Below, in pieces: positions 36,486 to 44,762 of a stretch of DNA of 57,153 nt. The stretch is from positions 1 to 57,153 of the forward strand of contig JANWYO010000061.1 in assembly GCA_025055215.1 (NCBI GenBank), in the 5' to 3' direction. Position numbers and translations under genes: made by a program. The notes beneath the pieces were generated by a model. That model saw nothing but the letters and a program-made list of their open reading frames with translations, was not told the origin of the DNA and did no database searches. Within the stretch, counting starts at the first letter, position 1. Each line of letters opens with the position of its first letter. This DNA comes from Gemmataceae bacterium. GTDB taxonomy: Bacteria > Planctomycetota > Planctomycetia > Gemmatales > Gemmataceae.

Positions 36486-37637
36486 TCAGCGCTTATAGAA
36501 CTTCACGCACATCGGCGTGGGCACGGCAGCGCTCTCGCCGGTCGACTCCAGGGCGCCACTCTCCGGGTGGATGCGAAAAACCACGAGGCTGTCAGCATCC
36601 TGATTGGCCACGATGAGCCAGCGGCCGGTGGGGTCGAGGTTGAAATTCCGCGGCGTCTTGATGTTGTGCGCTTGATGCCCCACGAGCGTCAGCTTACCCG
36701 TGGTCCCATCGATGGCAAACACCACGATGCTGTTGTGCCCGCGATTCGACCCGTAGACCCATTTTCCCGACGGATGCACCACGACCTCCGCGGGGTAATT
36801 GGTGCCGGTGAAATCCTTCGGCAAGGTCGATTCGGTTTGCACCTTCGTCAGCGTGCCTGTGGCGGCATCATAGCTCATGGCAGTCAGCGTAGAATCGAGT
36901 TCGTTGATGGCATAGGCCCACTTCCCGTTGGGATGAAAGGCAAAGTGCCGTGGACCCGCTCCTGGTGCCATCGCGACATGCGGCGGCGTGTTTGCCACAA
37001 GCGATCCTCTGTCTGGATCAAACCGATAAATCAGCACCTGGTCGAGTCCCAGGTCGGCGACGAAGGCGAAGCGATTGGCCGGATCGAGGTTGATGCAGTG
37101 GGCGTGGGGCGCCTCCTGGCGGCGGGGGTTGACGCTCTTGCCGACATGCTGCACGAACGCCGTGGCGGGGCCGAGGCTGCCATCGGGGCGGATGGGAAGC
37201 ACGCTGGCGCTGCCGCCGCCGTAGTTGGCCACCAGGACATGTTTGCCGGCCTGATCGACGACGACGTGGCATGGTCCGTTGCCGCCGGATGGCTGTTGAT
37301 TCAGGAAGGTCAGCTTGCCCGTGGTTGGATCGATGCCGAAGGCGTTGACCGCGCCCCCCTTCGGGCCGTCGAGTTCCCCGACGGCGTAGAGGAATTTCTG
37401 AGAGGGATGGATGGCCAGGAACGTCGGCCGAGACGTTTCCGCCGCCAGCTCGGCCGGCCCGAGCTGGCCCGTCGTTGCGTCGAATTCGAGGCGGTAGATT
37501 CCCTTGCTCTTCTTCCCGGTGCTGGTGCCGACGAAGACCCAGAACCGGCCGGCGGAGGTGTCCGCCAACGCCCATCCCGCGGCTGCCAAGGCCAGCGCGA
37601 CCCATCCGAGGCGAAACCAGGAAAGCGCCGTCAGCAT
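36486..37637 (-). CDS. Exported lactonase family beta-propeller (YkgE/Pgl-like)
   Basis: A 383-residue seven-bladed propeller of the lactonase family that contains E. coli 6-phosphogluconolactonase Pgl and muconate cycloisomerases. A signal peptide is visible (FRLGWVALALAAAGWALA, about 8-26), so it acts outside the cytoplasm, unlike Pgl. Family phrases: FVGTSTGKKSKGIYRLEFD, HVLVANYGGGSASVLPI, APHAHCINLDP, GPRHFAFHPNGKWAYAINEL, PRNFNLDPTGRWLIVANQD. GGGAGAG precedes the chosen ATG. The substrate is not evident. Confidence 0.87.
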   Translation of the reverse strand: MLTALSWFRLGWVALALAAAGWALADTSAGRFWVFVGTSTGKKSKGIYRLEFDATTGQLGPAELAAETSRPTFLAIHPSQKFLYAVGELDGPKGGAVNAFGIDPTTGKLTFLNQQPSGGNGPCHVVVDQAGKHVLVANYGGGSASVLPIRPDGSLGPATAFVQHVGKSVNPRRQEAPHAHCINLDPANRFAFVADLGLDQVLIYRFDPDRGSLVANTPPHVAMAPGAGPRHFAFHPNGKWAYAINELDSTLTAMSYDAATGTLTKVQTESTLPKDFTGTNYPAEVVVHPSGKWVYGSNRGHNSIVVFAIDGTTGKLTLVGHQAHNIKTPRNFNLDPTGRWLIVANQDADSLVVFRIHPESGALESTGESAAVPTPMCVKFYKR

Positions 37638-37867
37638 GATGACTCTCCCATGTCCTGAAGCCCAAGCAACTCGCCGTCTCCCGGTCCCGCCAGCCGGCGA
37701 CATCGGCCACGCTCACCTGCTCGACCTTCTGCGCTCCTTAACGGCCTTGCCTGACCCGCCGTGGACCGAGCGACCTTCGATTCTAACGGGTCCGGTCTCC
37801 GGAGCAATCAACGACTCGCCCCCGCCCGGGCCGTCAAATCACTGCCGACCTCGAACCTGAAGAGAAG

Positions 37868-39670
37868 TCAACGGTCCCAGGGAAACGAAAGGGTCGGTTG
37901 CTGAACGTAGCGTTGCATGGTGAACACCAACCGGGCACCCGCTCCCGGGGCCAAACGCACCGTGCAGGTGGGCCCTTGCAACGGCACCTCCTGGTCGTTG
38001 AGCCGCAAGCCAGTGAAACGGTGCTCGGCATAGGCCCCCGCTTGAATGATGACGGTGCGCGGCTCGGCCGCGTTGACGTTCACCAACGTCACCGCCGTCT
38101 GATCGGCGGTGAGGCGGTCGAGGAGCGCCGCCACGTCGTCCGGCAGGCCGGCTCGGCGGCGTTCCGGGTCGAAATAACGCAGCCGACAGAACAAGACCGA
38201 ACCGCTCCGCCCCGGTGGCAATCCTCCCAGCATCAGTTCGATCAGGGAGGTGACACTCGCCGGGTTCAGACGCATCGAATCGTCGGAGAGGCGCGTATCG
38301 GGTGTACTCGTGTCGCGGCGAATGGCTTCGACCTGCCGTCGCAAATGGTCAAGGTCGCGGCGCAAGGCCTGTTCCGGATAATCGGGATTCTTCCCTTCCA
38401 GGTAGTCCAACCAGGGATCCGGCCCGCATCGGGCCCGATCGTCGGCCTTCATCGAGAGGTAGTAAATCTCCTTGGCATTCTTGTCATATTTCTGCGGAGT
38501 GAAATGATACCACCCCTGCGCGCCGTACATATCGGGATACTGTTCCCGGCCATCGATGGTCTTTTTCTGAGCGTTGATGGTGTCGATCTGCCGACGCCAG
38601 GGTTCGAGGTAGCGATCGTCGCCGGTCAGGAGGTAGGCATTCATGAAGCCCTGGAAGCCGCGAGCGGTGAGATTCAGATGGGCGATCTGGCCGGTGTGCG
38701 ACATCTTGACCGAAAAGCCCCAGCCGTAGACACCGCCCCACCACCTGCCGCCAACCGCCCCCCCGATAGTGCCATCCAGGCCGATGTTGCTGGGAATGAT
38801 GTTGTTGTTGGCGATCATCCGCTCGCGCCAGGCATCCACGTATTCCAGGATCCATTTTCGATACTTGTCTTCGTGGTCCAGCATGTAGGCGTTCAACGCC
38901 AATGTCGTGGTGCGGAGGTTGAGGGGATGGTCGCCAATGATGTCGGTGTACTCTTGGAAATGCGCCAACATCTCCTGGTAACTCGTTTCCCCATGCTGGG
39001 GCTTGAAGCGGTTGGCGACCTCAATCGGGTCGCCCGCCCAGTCAAGGGCCGTCGCTTTGCGCAGGAGCGGACCACGGCTGCCGTTGAACAGGCTCTTGAT
39101 GAGGCGGTGTTTTGGGTCGTAATTGGGGGCGCCTGGGTCTTCGTTCAGATAAAAGCCCGCATAGCGGCGAGCGCGCTGGTGGAAGCGCGGGTCGTTCGGG
39201 TCGGAAAGGCCCCAGAGGTTGAAAACGACCAGCCCCTCCGCATTGTGCAGCCAGTCGAACATGACGGGGAATTCCTTGTAGTACATGCCGTCGTGGGCGA
39301 GGGGCACTTGGACGGTGCGGGCCTTGGTGTATTGCACCAGGTGCCCCTCCCAGGCCTTGCGGTACATCTGCCGAATCGAGTCGCAGGCCCCCAGGGCATG
39401 GAGGATGGGCCAATCCATGAGGTTTTCGATGGCGTCATCGGGGCCGTCGTCCCCACCCCAGCGCTCGACGCATTGAAGCCAGCCGCGATCGTCGAAGTAG
39501 CGCTGGTAAAACTCCCGACATGCTGGAACGTGCGCCCGCAACAATTCCCGTTGCAGCAAGGCCCAGGTCGGCGGGCTGAGCGGCGTGCCAATCTCGAGCG
39601 GCTTGTCGGCCCAGGCAGCGGAAGCGGTCGCCCAAGTCAGGATCACGACGAGCATCTCGCGGCGGTGCAT
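37868..39670 (-). CDS. Large exported protein, probably an alpha/alpha-toroid
   Basis: A 600-residue protein with a signal peptide (MLVVILTWATASAAWA, about 6-21). Most of the chain (about 40-480) is helical with regularly spaced Trp, Tyr and Gly (DWPILHALGACDSIRQMY, EVANRFKPQHGETSYQEML, HLNLTARGFQGFMNAYLLTG), a pattern like the (alpha/alpha)6 barrels of polysaccharide lyases and glycosidases. The last 110 residues look like a beta domain (VTLVNVNAAEPRTVIIQAG). I cannot name the family or catalytic residues. GAGGAG lies 8 nt before the start. It is likely monocistronic. Confidence 0.75.
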   Translation of the reverse strand: MHRREMLVVILTWATASAAWADKPLEIGTPLSPPTWALLQRELLRAHVPACREFYQRYFDDRGWLQCVERWGGDDGPDDAIENLMDWPILHALGACDSIRQMYRKAWEGHLVQYTKARTVQVPLAHDGMYYKEFPVMFDWLHNAEGLVVFNLWGLSDPNDPRFHQRARRYAGFYLNEDPGAPNYDPKHRLIKSLFNGSRGPLLRKATALDWAGDPIEVANRFKPQHGETSYQEMLAHFQEYTDIIGDHPLNLRTTTLALNAYMLDHEDKYRKWILEYVDAWRERMIANNNIIPSNIGLDGTIGGAVGGRWWGGVYGWGFSVKMSHTGQIAHLNLTARGFQGFMNAYLLTGDDRYLEPWRRQIDTINAQKKTIDGREQYPDMYGAQGWYHFTPQKYDKNAKEIYYLSMKADDRARCGPDPWLDYLEGKNPDYPEQALRRDLDHLRRQVEAIRRDTSTPDTRLSDDSMRLNPASVTSLIELMLGGLPPGRSGSVLFCRLRYFDPERRRAGLPDDVAALLDRLTADQTAVTLVNVNAAEPRTVIIQAGAYAEHRFTGLRLNDQEVPLQGPTCTVRLAPGAGARLVFTMQRYVQQPTLSFPWDR

Positions 39671-39816
39671 CAGCGTACTCCTCGGAGGGGACAAAGGCGG
39701 GGTCCAAGCGTAGTTATTATGGCAACACGGCCTGGGGGAACACGGCTGCCCGGATGGGAGTCGCCGGCTGTAGCGCCTTATGGTTGGGGTCGTCGGATCG
39801 CTGACGGCTGAGGTTC

Positions 39817-40578
39817 ATGCTCATGCGTCCCGTGCTTGTCGCCGGTAATTGGAAGATGCACACGACGGTCAAGTCGGCCGTCGAACTAGCCGCCAGCGTG
39901 GTCCGCGGGCTGGAGGCCGACCCGCGGCTCAGGGTGGCGGTCTGTCCGCCGTTTCCGTACCTCCTGCCGGTGGCGGAAGTGCTGCGTGGCAGTCCAGTCG
40001 GCCTGGGTGCCCAGAACCTCTACCCTAAGCCGGAAGGGGCCTTCACCGGCGAAGTCAGCCCGGCGATGCTCCGCGACTGCGGCTGTCAATACGTCATCGT
40101 CGGGCACAGCGAGCGTCGGCACGTGCTGGGCGAAAGCGACGCCTTTATCAACGAGAAAGTCCTGGCGGGCTTGGCGGCAGGCCTCACCGTGATTTTCTGC
40201 ATCGGCGAGACGCTGGCCGAACGCGACGCGGGGCTGACGCATGCGGTGCTGGACCGGCAGCTGACCAACGGCCTAGCCGGCGTGGCCGACGACGCCTGGT
40301 CGCGATTGGTGATCGCCTACGAGCCGGTCTGGGCCATCGGCACGGGGCGGAACGCCACGCCGGACCAGGCGCAAGACGCTCAGGCCTTTGTTCGGCGGCG
40401 GGTGGCCCAGCTGGCCAGCGCCGCCGTGGCCGATAACCTCATCATCCAATACGGCGGCAGCGTCAAGCCGGACAATGCGGCGTCACTTCTCAGTCAGCCG
40501 GATGTGGACGGCGCCCTCGTGGGCGGGGCCAGCCTGAAGGCCGACCAGTTCCTGGCCATCGTCCGGGCAGCGGTTTGA
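39817..40578 (+). CDS. tpiA: Triosephosphate isomerase
   Basis: Interconverts dihydroxyacetone phosphate and glyceraldehyde 3-phosphate. The 253-residue protein has AGNWKMH with the catalytic Lys, VIVGHSERR with the electrophilic His, AYEPVWAIGTGR with the catalytic Glu, and the phosphate loop LIIQYGGSV and LVGGASLK. It starts at the ATG at 39817 or the one two codons later; GAGG is upstream. The gene ends 10 bp from the convergent kinase gene, leaving no room for a separate terminator. Confidence 0.98.
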   Translation: MLMRPVLVAGNWKMHTTVKSAVELAASVVRGLEADPRLRVAVCPPFPYLLPVAEVLRGSPVGLGAQNLYPKPEGAFTGEVSPAMLRDCGCQYVIVGHSERRHVLGESDAFINEKVLAGLAAGLTVIFCIGETLAERDAGLTHAVLDRQLTNGLAGVADDAWSRLVIAYEPVWAIGTGRNATPDQAQDAQAFVRRRVAQLASAAVADNLIIQYGGSVKPDNAASLLSQPDVDGALVGGASLKADQFLAIVRAAV

Positions 40579-40588
40579 GCCATGCTTC

Positions 40589-42679
40589 TCATCCCTCTGG
40601 CAGCTGCGTCAGCGGCTTGAGGAGAATGTTGCGGAAGAAAATCTCGGTCCCCTCGGACTTTAGCTGAATCCGCCCTTTCTGAAACGGTTCAGCCTTCAAA
40701 CCGAGCCATCGCTGGGTGTTGGTGACAACCAGGTTGACCTTGCCGTTGACGCGGTGCATCGAGGCGCCGTGGCAGGTGAGGATTTCCAGCGTGTTCCATT
40801 GGCCGGCGGGAAACTCGTAGTCCGCCTCGCGAATGACCTGCGGCGGCACGCCCAGCGGGATGCTGAACTTCTGGCCCAACGACCGATATTGCACGTACGG
40901 CGCCCAAGCACTCGGTCCGTGGACGGCGAACAGGTGGCCTTCGGTATCGACTGACAGGTTCAGCTCGCGGGCCAGCACCAGCGTCCCGGTCTGGCCCTCG
41001 GCAATGCGGCACTCCAGCCCGGCCAGCCAAGCCCCCGCTCCAGCTGGGGCGCTTTCCACCGCATGGTAAATCAAGCCGCAGCGTCGATCCCCCAAATCAT
41101 AGGGGGGCCACTTCTTCCTGCCCCACTTAAATTCCAGGCGGAGGTGAAAGTTCTCGAACGATGACCGGCTGGTGAGGGCGCCGGGTACCTCGCCCGAGAC
41201 GCGAATGGCGGGCTGGCCGTCTTCCTCAACCACGCGAAACACCTGTTTGGGGTCGTGTTCTTTGACGACCCGTACGCGGCCGTTGCTCTCTTCCGTGAAC
41301 CAAGGCTCCCAGCCGGCAAGGTTCACGCCGTTGAACAGGGGGGTCCAGTGGCCGGAGGACCGGGTCGGTGCTAGGGGAGCGGCCTCGGCCGGCCCGCCGG
41401 CAGGGTCGGCCACCGAGGGAACGGGCTCTGATTCCTCGACGTTGTCTACCGGGGTCGGTCGCCTCCAGATTTGGCCGCCGACGAAAAAGGCGACCACGGC
41501 GTCGACCAGCGGCGCGACGAGGGCGACCCGCCGGCGGTTGGGGCGTTGGCGGGGGGCCGGCCGACCCGCCGCCAAGGGTTGGCCCCGGAGATACGCCTCT
41601 AACGCGTTGGCCACGTCGGCCGGTGTCTGAAAGCGATCGGCAGGTTTCTTGGCCATCATGCGCCGCACCATCGCCGCCAGGCTCGGCGGCACTTCCCGCC
41701 GCAGCGACTCGACCGGGTTGGGCTCCGACAGCTGGTGCCAGATTAGCTTTTGGGCCAATGACCCCTCCGGGAATGGCGGCTGGCCCGTCAGCAGAAAGTA
41801 GAAGGTACAGCCCAGGCTGTAGATGTCGGCTCGAATGTCCACCCGATGCGAATCCATCGCCTGCTCGGGAGCGATATAGTCGGCGGTGCCGAGGAGTTCC
41901 CCCTTCTGCGTCAGCTCGATGTCGCTGCCGAGGCCTTGCGTCAGCCGGTTGCTGAGCGCCAGGCCGAAGTCCAGGATTTTGATGGTGCCGGGGACGGTGG
42001 GCAAGCCGCCGGTTGGGGCCGGCCCGCGGAGCCGGCCGGCCCCAAGGCGGTCGGCCCCAGTCAGCAACAGGTTCGCCGGCTTGATGTCGCGGTGGATCAG
42101 ACCCAGCTGATGCGCGTGCTCCAGCCCCAGGGCCGCTTGCCGAATGTATTCGCACGCGGCCGGCAGCGGCAGCGGCCCTTCGGTCTCCACCAGCTGAGCC
42201 AGTGTCACCCCCTCGACAAATTCCATCGCCAGGTAGTGGATGCCATCAGCTTGACCCGCCTCGTACAGCGTGACGATGTGGGGATGGGACAGTTGGGCCG
42301 TCGCCTCTGCCTCCCGCTCGAAGCGACGCGTGACCCGTGCGTCGTGCGACGGATCGGGGTCGAGAACCTTCAAGGCGACAATGCGACGCAGGCGCCGATG
42401 CCGTGCCTTGTACACCTGCCCCATGCCGCCGCTGCCAAGACGGTCGAGAACCTCGTACGGGCCGACGACCAGGAGCCCGATCGGCTGGCGACTGGCTTGC
42501 TCGATCTGGTAGCGGGTGAGCCAGCCCCGCCGCAGTAGTTCCTCGCGCAACTCGGCGACCGTGCGAAACGCGACGGACGGCGGATTACCAAGCTCAGCCC
42601 ACTGCTCGGGGGTGAGCAGTTCGGCTTGCCGAAGAGCGTCGCACAGCGCCGCGACCGAATCCTTGACCATGACTCCCAC
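40589..42679 (-). CDS. Ser/Thr protein kinase fused to a DUF1080 (3-keto-disaccharide hydrolase-like) domain
   Basis: A 696-residue fusion. Residues 1-72 form the same helical module as the kinase at 14584. The kinase domain (about 74-365) has GSGGMG (82-87), Lys104, HRDIKPAN (196-203), DFGLAL (237-242) and APEQ (270). Between the catalytic loop and DFG there is an extra stretch of about 18 residues (GADRLGAGRLRGPAPTGG) encoded by a palindrome. A hydrophobic segment lies near 385-402. Residues 445-690 are a DUF1080/concanavalin-like domain: LFNGVNLAGWEPWF, RLEFKWGRKKWPP, VNLVVTN, GRIQLKSEGTEIFFRNI. That domain can bind or cleave sugars. The start is GTG at 42679 or ATG at 42670. Confidence 0.9.
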   Translation of the reverse strand: MGVMVKDSVAALCDALRQAELLTPEQWAELGNPPSVAFRTVAELREELLRRGWLTRYQIEQASRQPIGLLVVGPYEVLDRLGSGGMGQVYKARHRRLRRIVALKVLDPDPSHDARVTRRFEREAEATAQLSHPHIVTLYEAGQADGIHYLAMEFVEGVTLAQLVETEGPLPLPAACEYIRQAALGLEHAHQLGLIHRDIKPANLLLTGADRLGAGRLRGPAPTGGLPTVPGTIKILDFGLALSNRLTQGLGSDIELTQKGELLGTADYIAPEQAMDSHRVDIRADIYSLGCTFYFLLTGQPPFPEGSLAQKLIWHQLSEPNPVESLRREVPPSLAAMVRRMMAKKPADRFQTPADVANALEAYLRGQPLAAGRPAPRQRPNRRRVALVAPLVDAVVAFFVGGQIWRRPTPVDNVEESEPVPSVADPAGGPAEAAPLAPTRSSGHWTPLFNGVNLAGWEPWFTEESNGRVRVVKEHDPKQVFRVVEEDGQPAIRVSGEVPGALTSRSSFENFHLRLEFKWGRKKWPPYDLGDRRCGLIYHAVESAPAGAGAWLAGLECRIAEGQTGTLVLARELNLSVDTEGHLFAVHGPSAWAPYVQYRSLGQKFSIPLGVPPQVIREADYEFPAGQWNTLEILTCHGASMHRVNGKVNLVVTNTQRWLGLKAEPFQKGRIQLKSEGTEIFFRNILLKPLTQLPEG
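42013..42045. repeat. Palindrome inside the kinase-DUF1080 reading frame
   Basis: TTGGGGCCGGC (42013-42023) and GCCGGCCCCAA (42035-42045) form a perfect 11-bp inverted repeat with an 11-nt spacer. It encodes the extra residues in the kinase loop and keeps the frame. It resembles the intergenic hairpins in composition and may be a small palindromic element that has inserted. Confidence 0.6.
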
Positions 42680-42774
42680 CGGCTGGTGGACGCCGTTGAT
42701 CCATCAACGCGCGAACGAGCCGCAGATTTTACAAGATGCGGCCCTGAGGAGTCCACTGCAGCTCGCGGAGGGCG

Positions 42775-42977
42775 GTCCCTCTCGCTTTCGGCCGGGCGAG
42801 GGTGCAGCATCGGAGAAGGCTTGATCGGCTCGGGCTCAAGCAAGGATGGCCGAGGTGTGCCGGGCACGCAGGGAGTGGGAAACGATCAATCGTCAGCGCG
42901 GAACGCCCAATCGCCTGGGTAGAACGGAAGACCGCCGCTTGGGGTGCTCCACTCCGCCTCAAACGATAGGTGTCTCC
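42775..42977 (-). repeat. Dispersed intergenic repeat, copy D
   Basis: On the minus strand it reads in the same block order as copies A-C: ACACCTATCGTTTGAGGCGG, GCGGCGGTCTTCCG, TGACGATTGATCGTTTCCC, ACTCCCTGCGTGCCCGGCAC, ACCTCGGCCATCC, GCTTGAGCCCGAGCCGATC, GATGCTGCACCCTCGCCC and GGCCGAAAGCGAGAGGGA. It fills much of the 379-bp gap between two minus-strand genes. Confidence 0.7.
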
Positions 42978-42990
42978 TCAGGGAGGCCCG

Positions 42991-43016
42991 CGCCGCCGGC
43001 CTATTGGCCGGCGGCG
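42991..43016 (-). terminator. Hairpin downstream of the small secreted protein gene
   Basis: A perfect 11-bp stem (CGCCGCCGGCC / GGCCGGCGGCG) with a TATT loop lies about 43 bp past the minus-strand stop at 43059. Confidence 0.6.
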
Positions 43017-43058
43017 GCAGGCGTTCAGAGGCGCCTCCATGCATGCATTAAGGCAAGG

Positions 43059-43379
43059 TCAGAACCGCCGCAAAGGCACCACCACCGGACCATACGCCGG
43101 AATGACGATCGGGGAATAAGCAGGGACGACAATCGGGGTGTACACCGGGACCGGATAGGGGCGGACGACGGCCGGCATGCCGAAGCCGACGCTGATCGAA
43201 ACCTGGGGACGCGCCCGCACCACCGGGACTGGTGCCGCGACGACCGGGGCCGGCGCTACGACCACGGGACCAGGCACCGCCGGGACCACCGGCCGACGCC
43301 GACAATCGCACGCTCGCGCCGGCATGGTCGCCGCCAAGCCCGCTACCAGGACTCCTGCCACTACCGCCAGGGTTCGCAT
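43059..43379 (-). CDS. Small exported Val/Pro-rich repeat protein
   Basis: A 106-residue protein of unknown function. A signal peptide (MRTLAVVAGVLVAGLAATMPARA) is followed by CDCRRR and a chain of short repeats: first Pro/Val/Ala units (VVPAVPGPVVVAPAPVV), then Tyr-Pro units VPVYTPIV, VPAYSPIV, IPAYGPVV. Such chains are seen in structural or surface proteins. GAGGAG lies before the ATG, and the base pattern suggests that it is a real gene despite its simple composition. Confidence 0.7.
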   Translation of the reverse strand: MRTLAVVAGVLVAGLAATMPARACDCRRRPVVPAVPGPVVVAPAPVVAAPVPVVRARPQVSISVGFGMPAVVRPYPVPVYTPIVVPAYSPIVIPAYGPVVVPLRRF

Positions 43380-43492
43380 GGCACTCTCCTCTGTCAACAC
43401 CGAGGACCGATTTTCCACCTTCTAAACACCGCTGCTCCACCCTCGGGAAAACGCCTCTCCCCCGCCAACTTGCGCGGCCGCCCGCAAACGCG

Positions 43493-44653
43493 TCACCGCA
43501 TCTCGGGAGAGGCAGCAACCGCCGTCACGTGACGCCGAAGCGTGGCGACCAAATATTCGATCTCGTCTTCCTGGTTGTAACCGTGCGGGCTGACACGGAT
43601 GCGCCCCGCGCGATGGTTGATGGCGATCCCCTGGCCGCGGCAGGCGCGGACGACGGCTCGGGGGTTGACCCCTGGGACGACCAGGGACACGATCCCCGAG
43701 CGGTCCCCGGGCTGCCGACTGCTCCAAATCTGTAGCCCTGCCCGAGCGGCGCTTTCGCAGAGCAGGTCGGTGAGATAAAGCACCCGCTGCTCGATGGCTT
43801 TCAGACCGACAGACAACAACAATTCAATGCTGGCGCCCAGGGCGCTGATGCCGCCGACGTTGAGCGTACCGCTTTCCCAGCGGCCCGCATGCGGCTTCAG
43901 AGTGAAGTCGATGCGGCAGAAATCGCGGCTCCCGACCACGCTGTTCCAGCCGATGCCTACCGGATGCAGCCGCTCTACCAGTTCGCGGCGAATCCAAAAA
44001 ATACCGGCCCCCTCCGGCCCAAGCAGCCACTTGTGCCCATCGGCTGCCAGGAAATCAACCGGCGAGGCACGCACGTCCAGCGGCAAGACGCCCAGCCCTT
44101 GAATGGCGTCGACGAAAAACAGGATGCCGCGCTCGCGGCACAGGCTGCCGATGCGGTCAATATCGTTGCGGAAACCGCTGGCAAACTCGACGAAGCTGAG
44201 GCTGACGAGCCGCGTTCGCCGGTCGAGCGCAGCTGCCAAGTCATCAATGTGCAGGCGATTTCCTCGACTCGCGACGCGCCGGACCTCGACGCCGCGATGC
44301 GCCAGGTTCATCCACGGGTACACGTTCGCCGGGTACTCTTCCTCAGCGATGACGACGTTGTCCCCCGCATGCCAGTCGAGGCCCTCGGCCACAATGCCGA
44401 TCCCCTCGCTGGTGTTTTTGACGAAAGCCACGTCCAACGGGTCGGCATTGAGAAGGCGAGCGACCAGTCGGCGGACCCGTTCGATTTCCTCCTCCCAACG
44501 AGCCACATGGACCCCGCCGTGTTCGGCCACGTCGGCCGCATACGAGGTCAAGGCTCGTTGGGCCAGAGCGCTGATCGGGGCCACCGCGGCGTGATCGAGA
44601 AACACCCAATGGCGGGTCACCGGCATCTGGGCCCGCCACGCTTGCCAGTCCAT
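43493..44653 (-). CDS. Class V aminotransferase (cysteine desulfurase-like)
   Basis: A 386-residue PLP fold-type I protein. VFLDHAAVAPIS near the N-terminus, FVKNTSEGIGIVAEGL for the phosphate, FFVDAIQGLGVLPLDV with the cofactor Asp, DFLAADGHKWLLGPEGAGIFW with the PLP Lys, and RWESGTLNVGGISALGASI are all visible. No conserved Cys follows in the loop where group I or II desulfurases carry it, so sulfur mobilisation is uncertain; isopenicillin N epimerase-like or kynureninase-like activities are alternatives. GGAG is upstream of the chosen Met. It follows the XRE regulator gene on the same strand with a hairpin between them. Confidence 0.85.
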   Translation of the reverse strand: MDWQAWRAQMPVTRHWVFLDHAAVAPISALAQRALTSYAADVAEHGGVHVARWEEEIERVRRLVARLLNADPLDVAFVKNTSEGIGIVAEGLDWHAGDNVVIAEEEYPANVYPWMNLAHRGVEVRRVASRGNRLHIDDLAAALDRRTRLVSLSFVEFASGFRNDIDRIGSLCRERGILFFVDAIQGLGVLPLDVRASPVDFLAADGHKWLLGPEGAGIFWIRRELVERLHPVGIGWNSVVGSRDFCRIDFTLKPHAGRWESGTLNVGGISALGASIELLLSVGLKAIEQRVLYLTDLLCESAARAGLQIWSSRQPGDRSGIVSLVVPGVNPRAVVRACRGQGIAINHRAGRIRVSPHGYNQEDEIEYLVATLRRHVTAVAASPEMR

Positions 44654-44728
44654 GTCCGCTCCATTGCTGAGGGATGATCGAGGTAGGTACCCCGGCGTCG
44701 TCCCCACGGCCGTGCCGGGATCGTTTGA

Positions 44729-44758
44729 GCGCGGCGACGTCGGTCGATTTCGCCGCGC
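44729..44758 (-). terminator. Hairpin after the XRE regulator gene
   Basis: GCGCGGCGA and TCGCCGCGC form a perfect 9-bp stem with a 12-nt loop, just past the stop of the minus-strand regulator gene at 44763. Confidence 0.5.
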
Positions 44759-44762
44759 CGGC

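Noticed and set aside
37898-39811. 637-codon plus-strand frame opposite the large secreted protein
   Set aside because: Antisense shadow without domains; the minus strand carries a signal peptide and GAGGAG site.
43493-44653. Calling the class V aminotransferase a true cysteine desulfurase (sufS/iscS)
   Set aside because: The catalytic Cys loop is not evident and no iron-sulfur cluster genes are adjacent.
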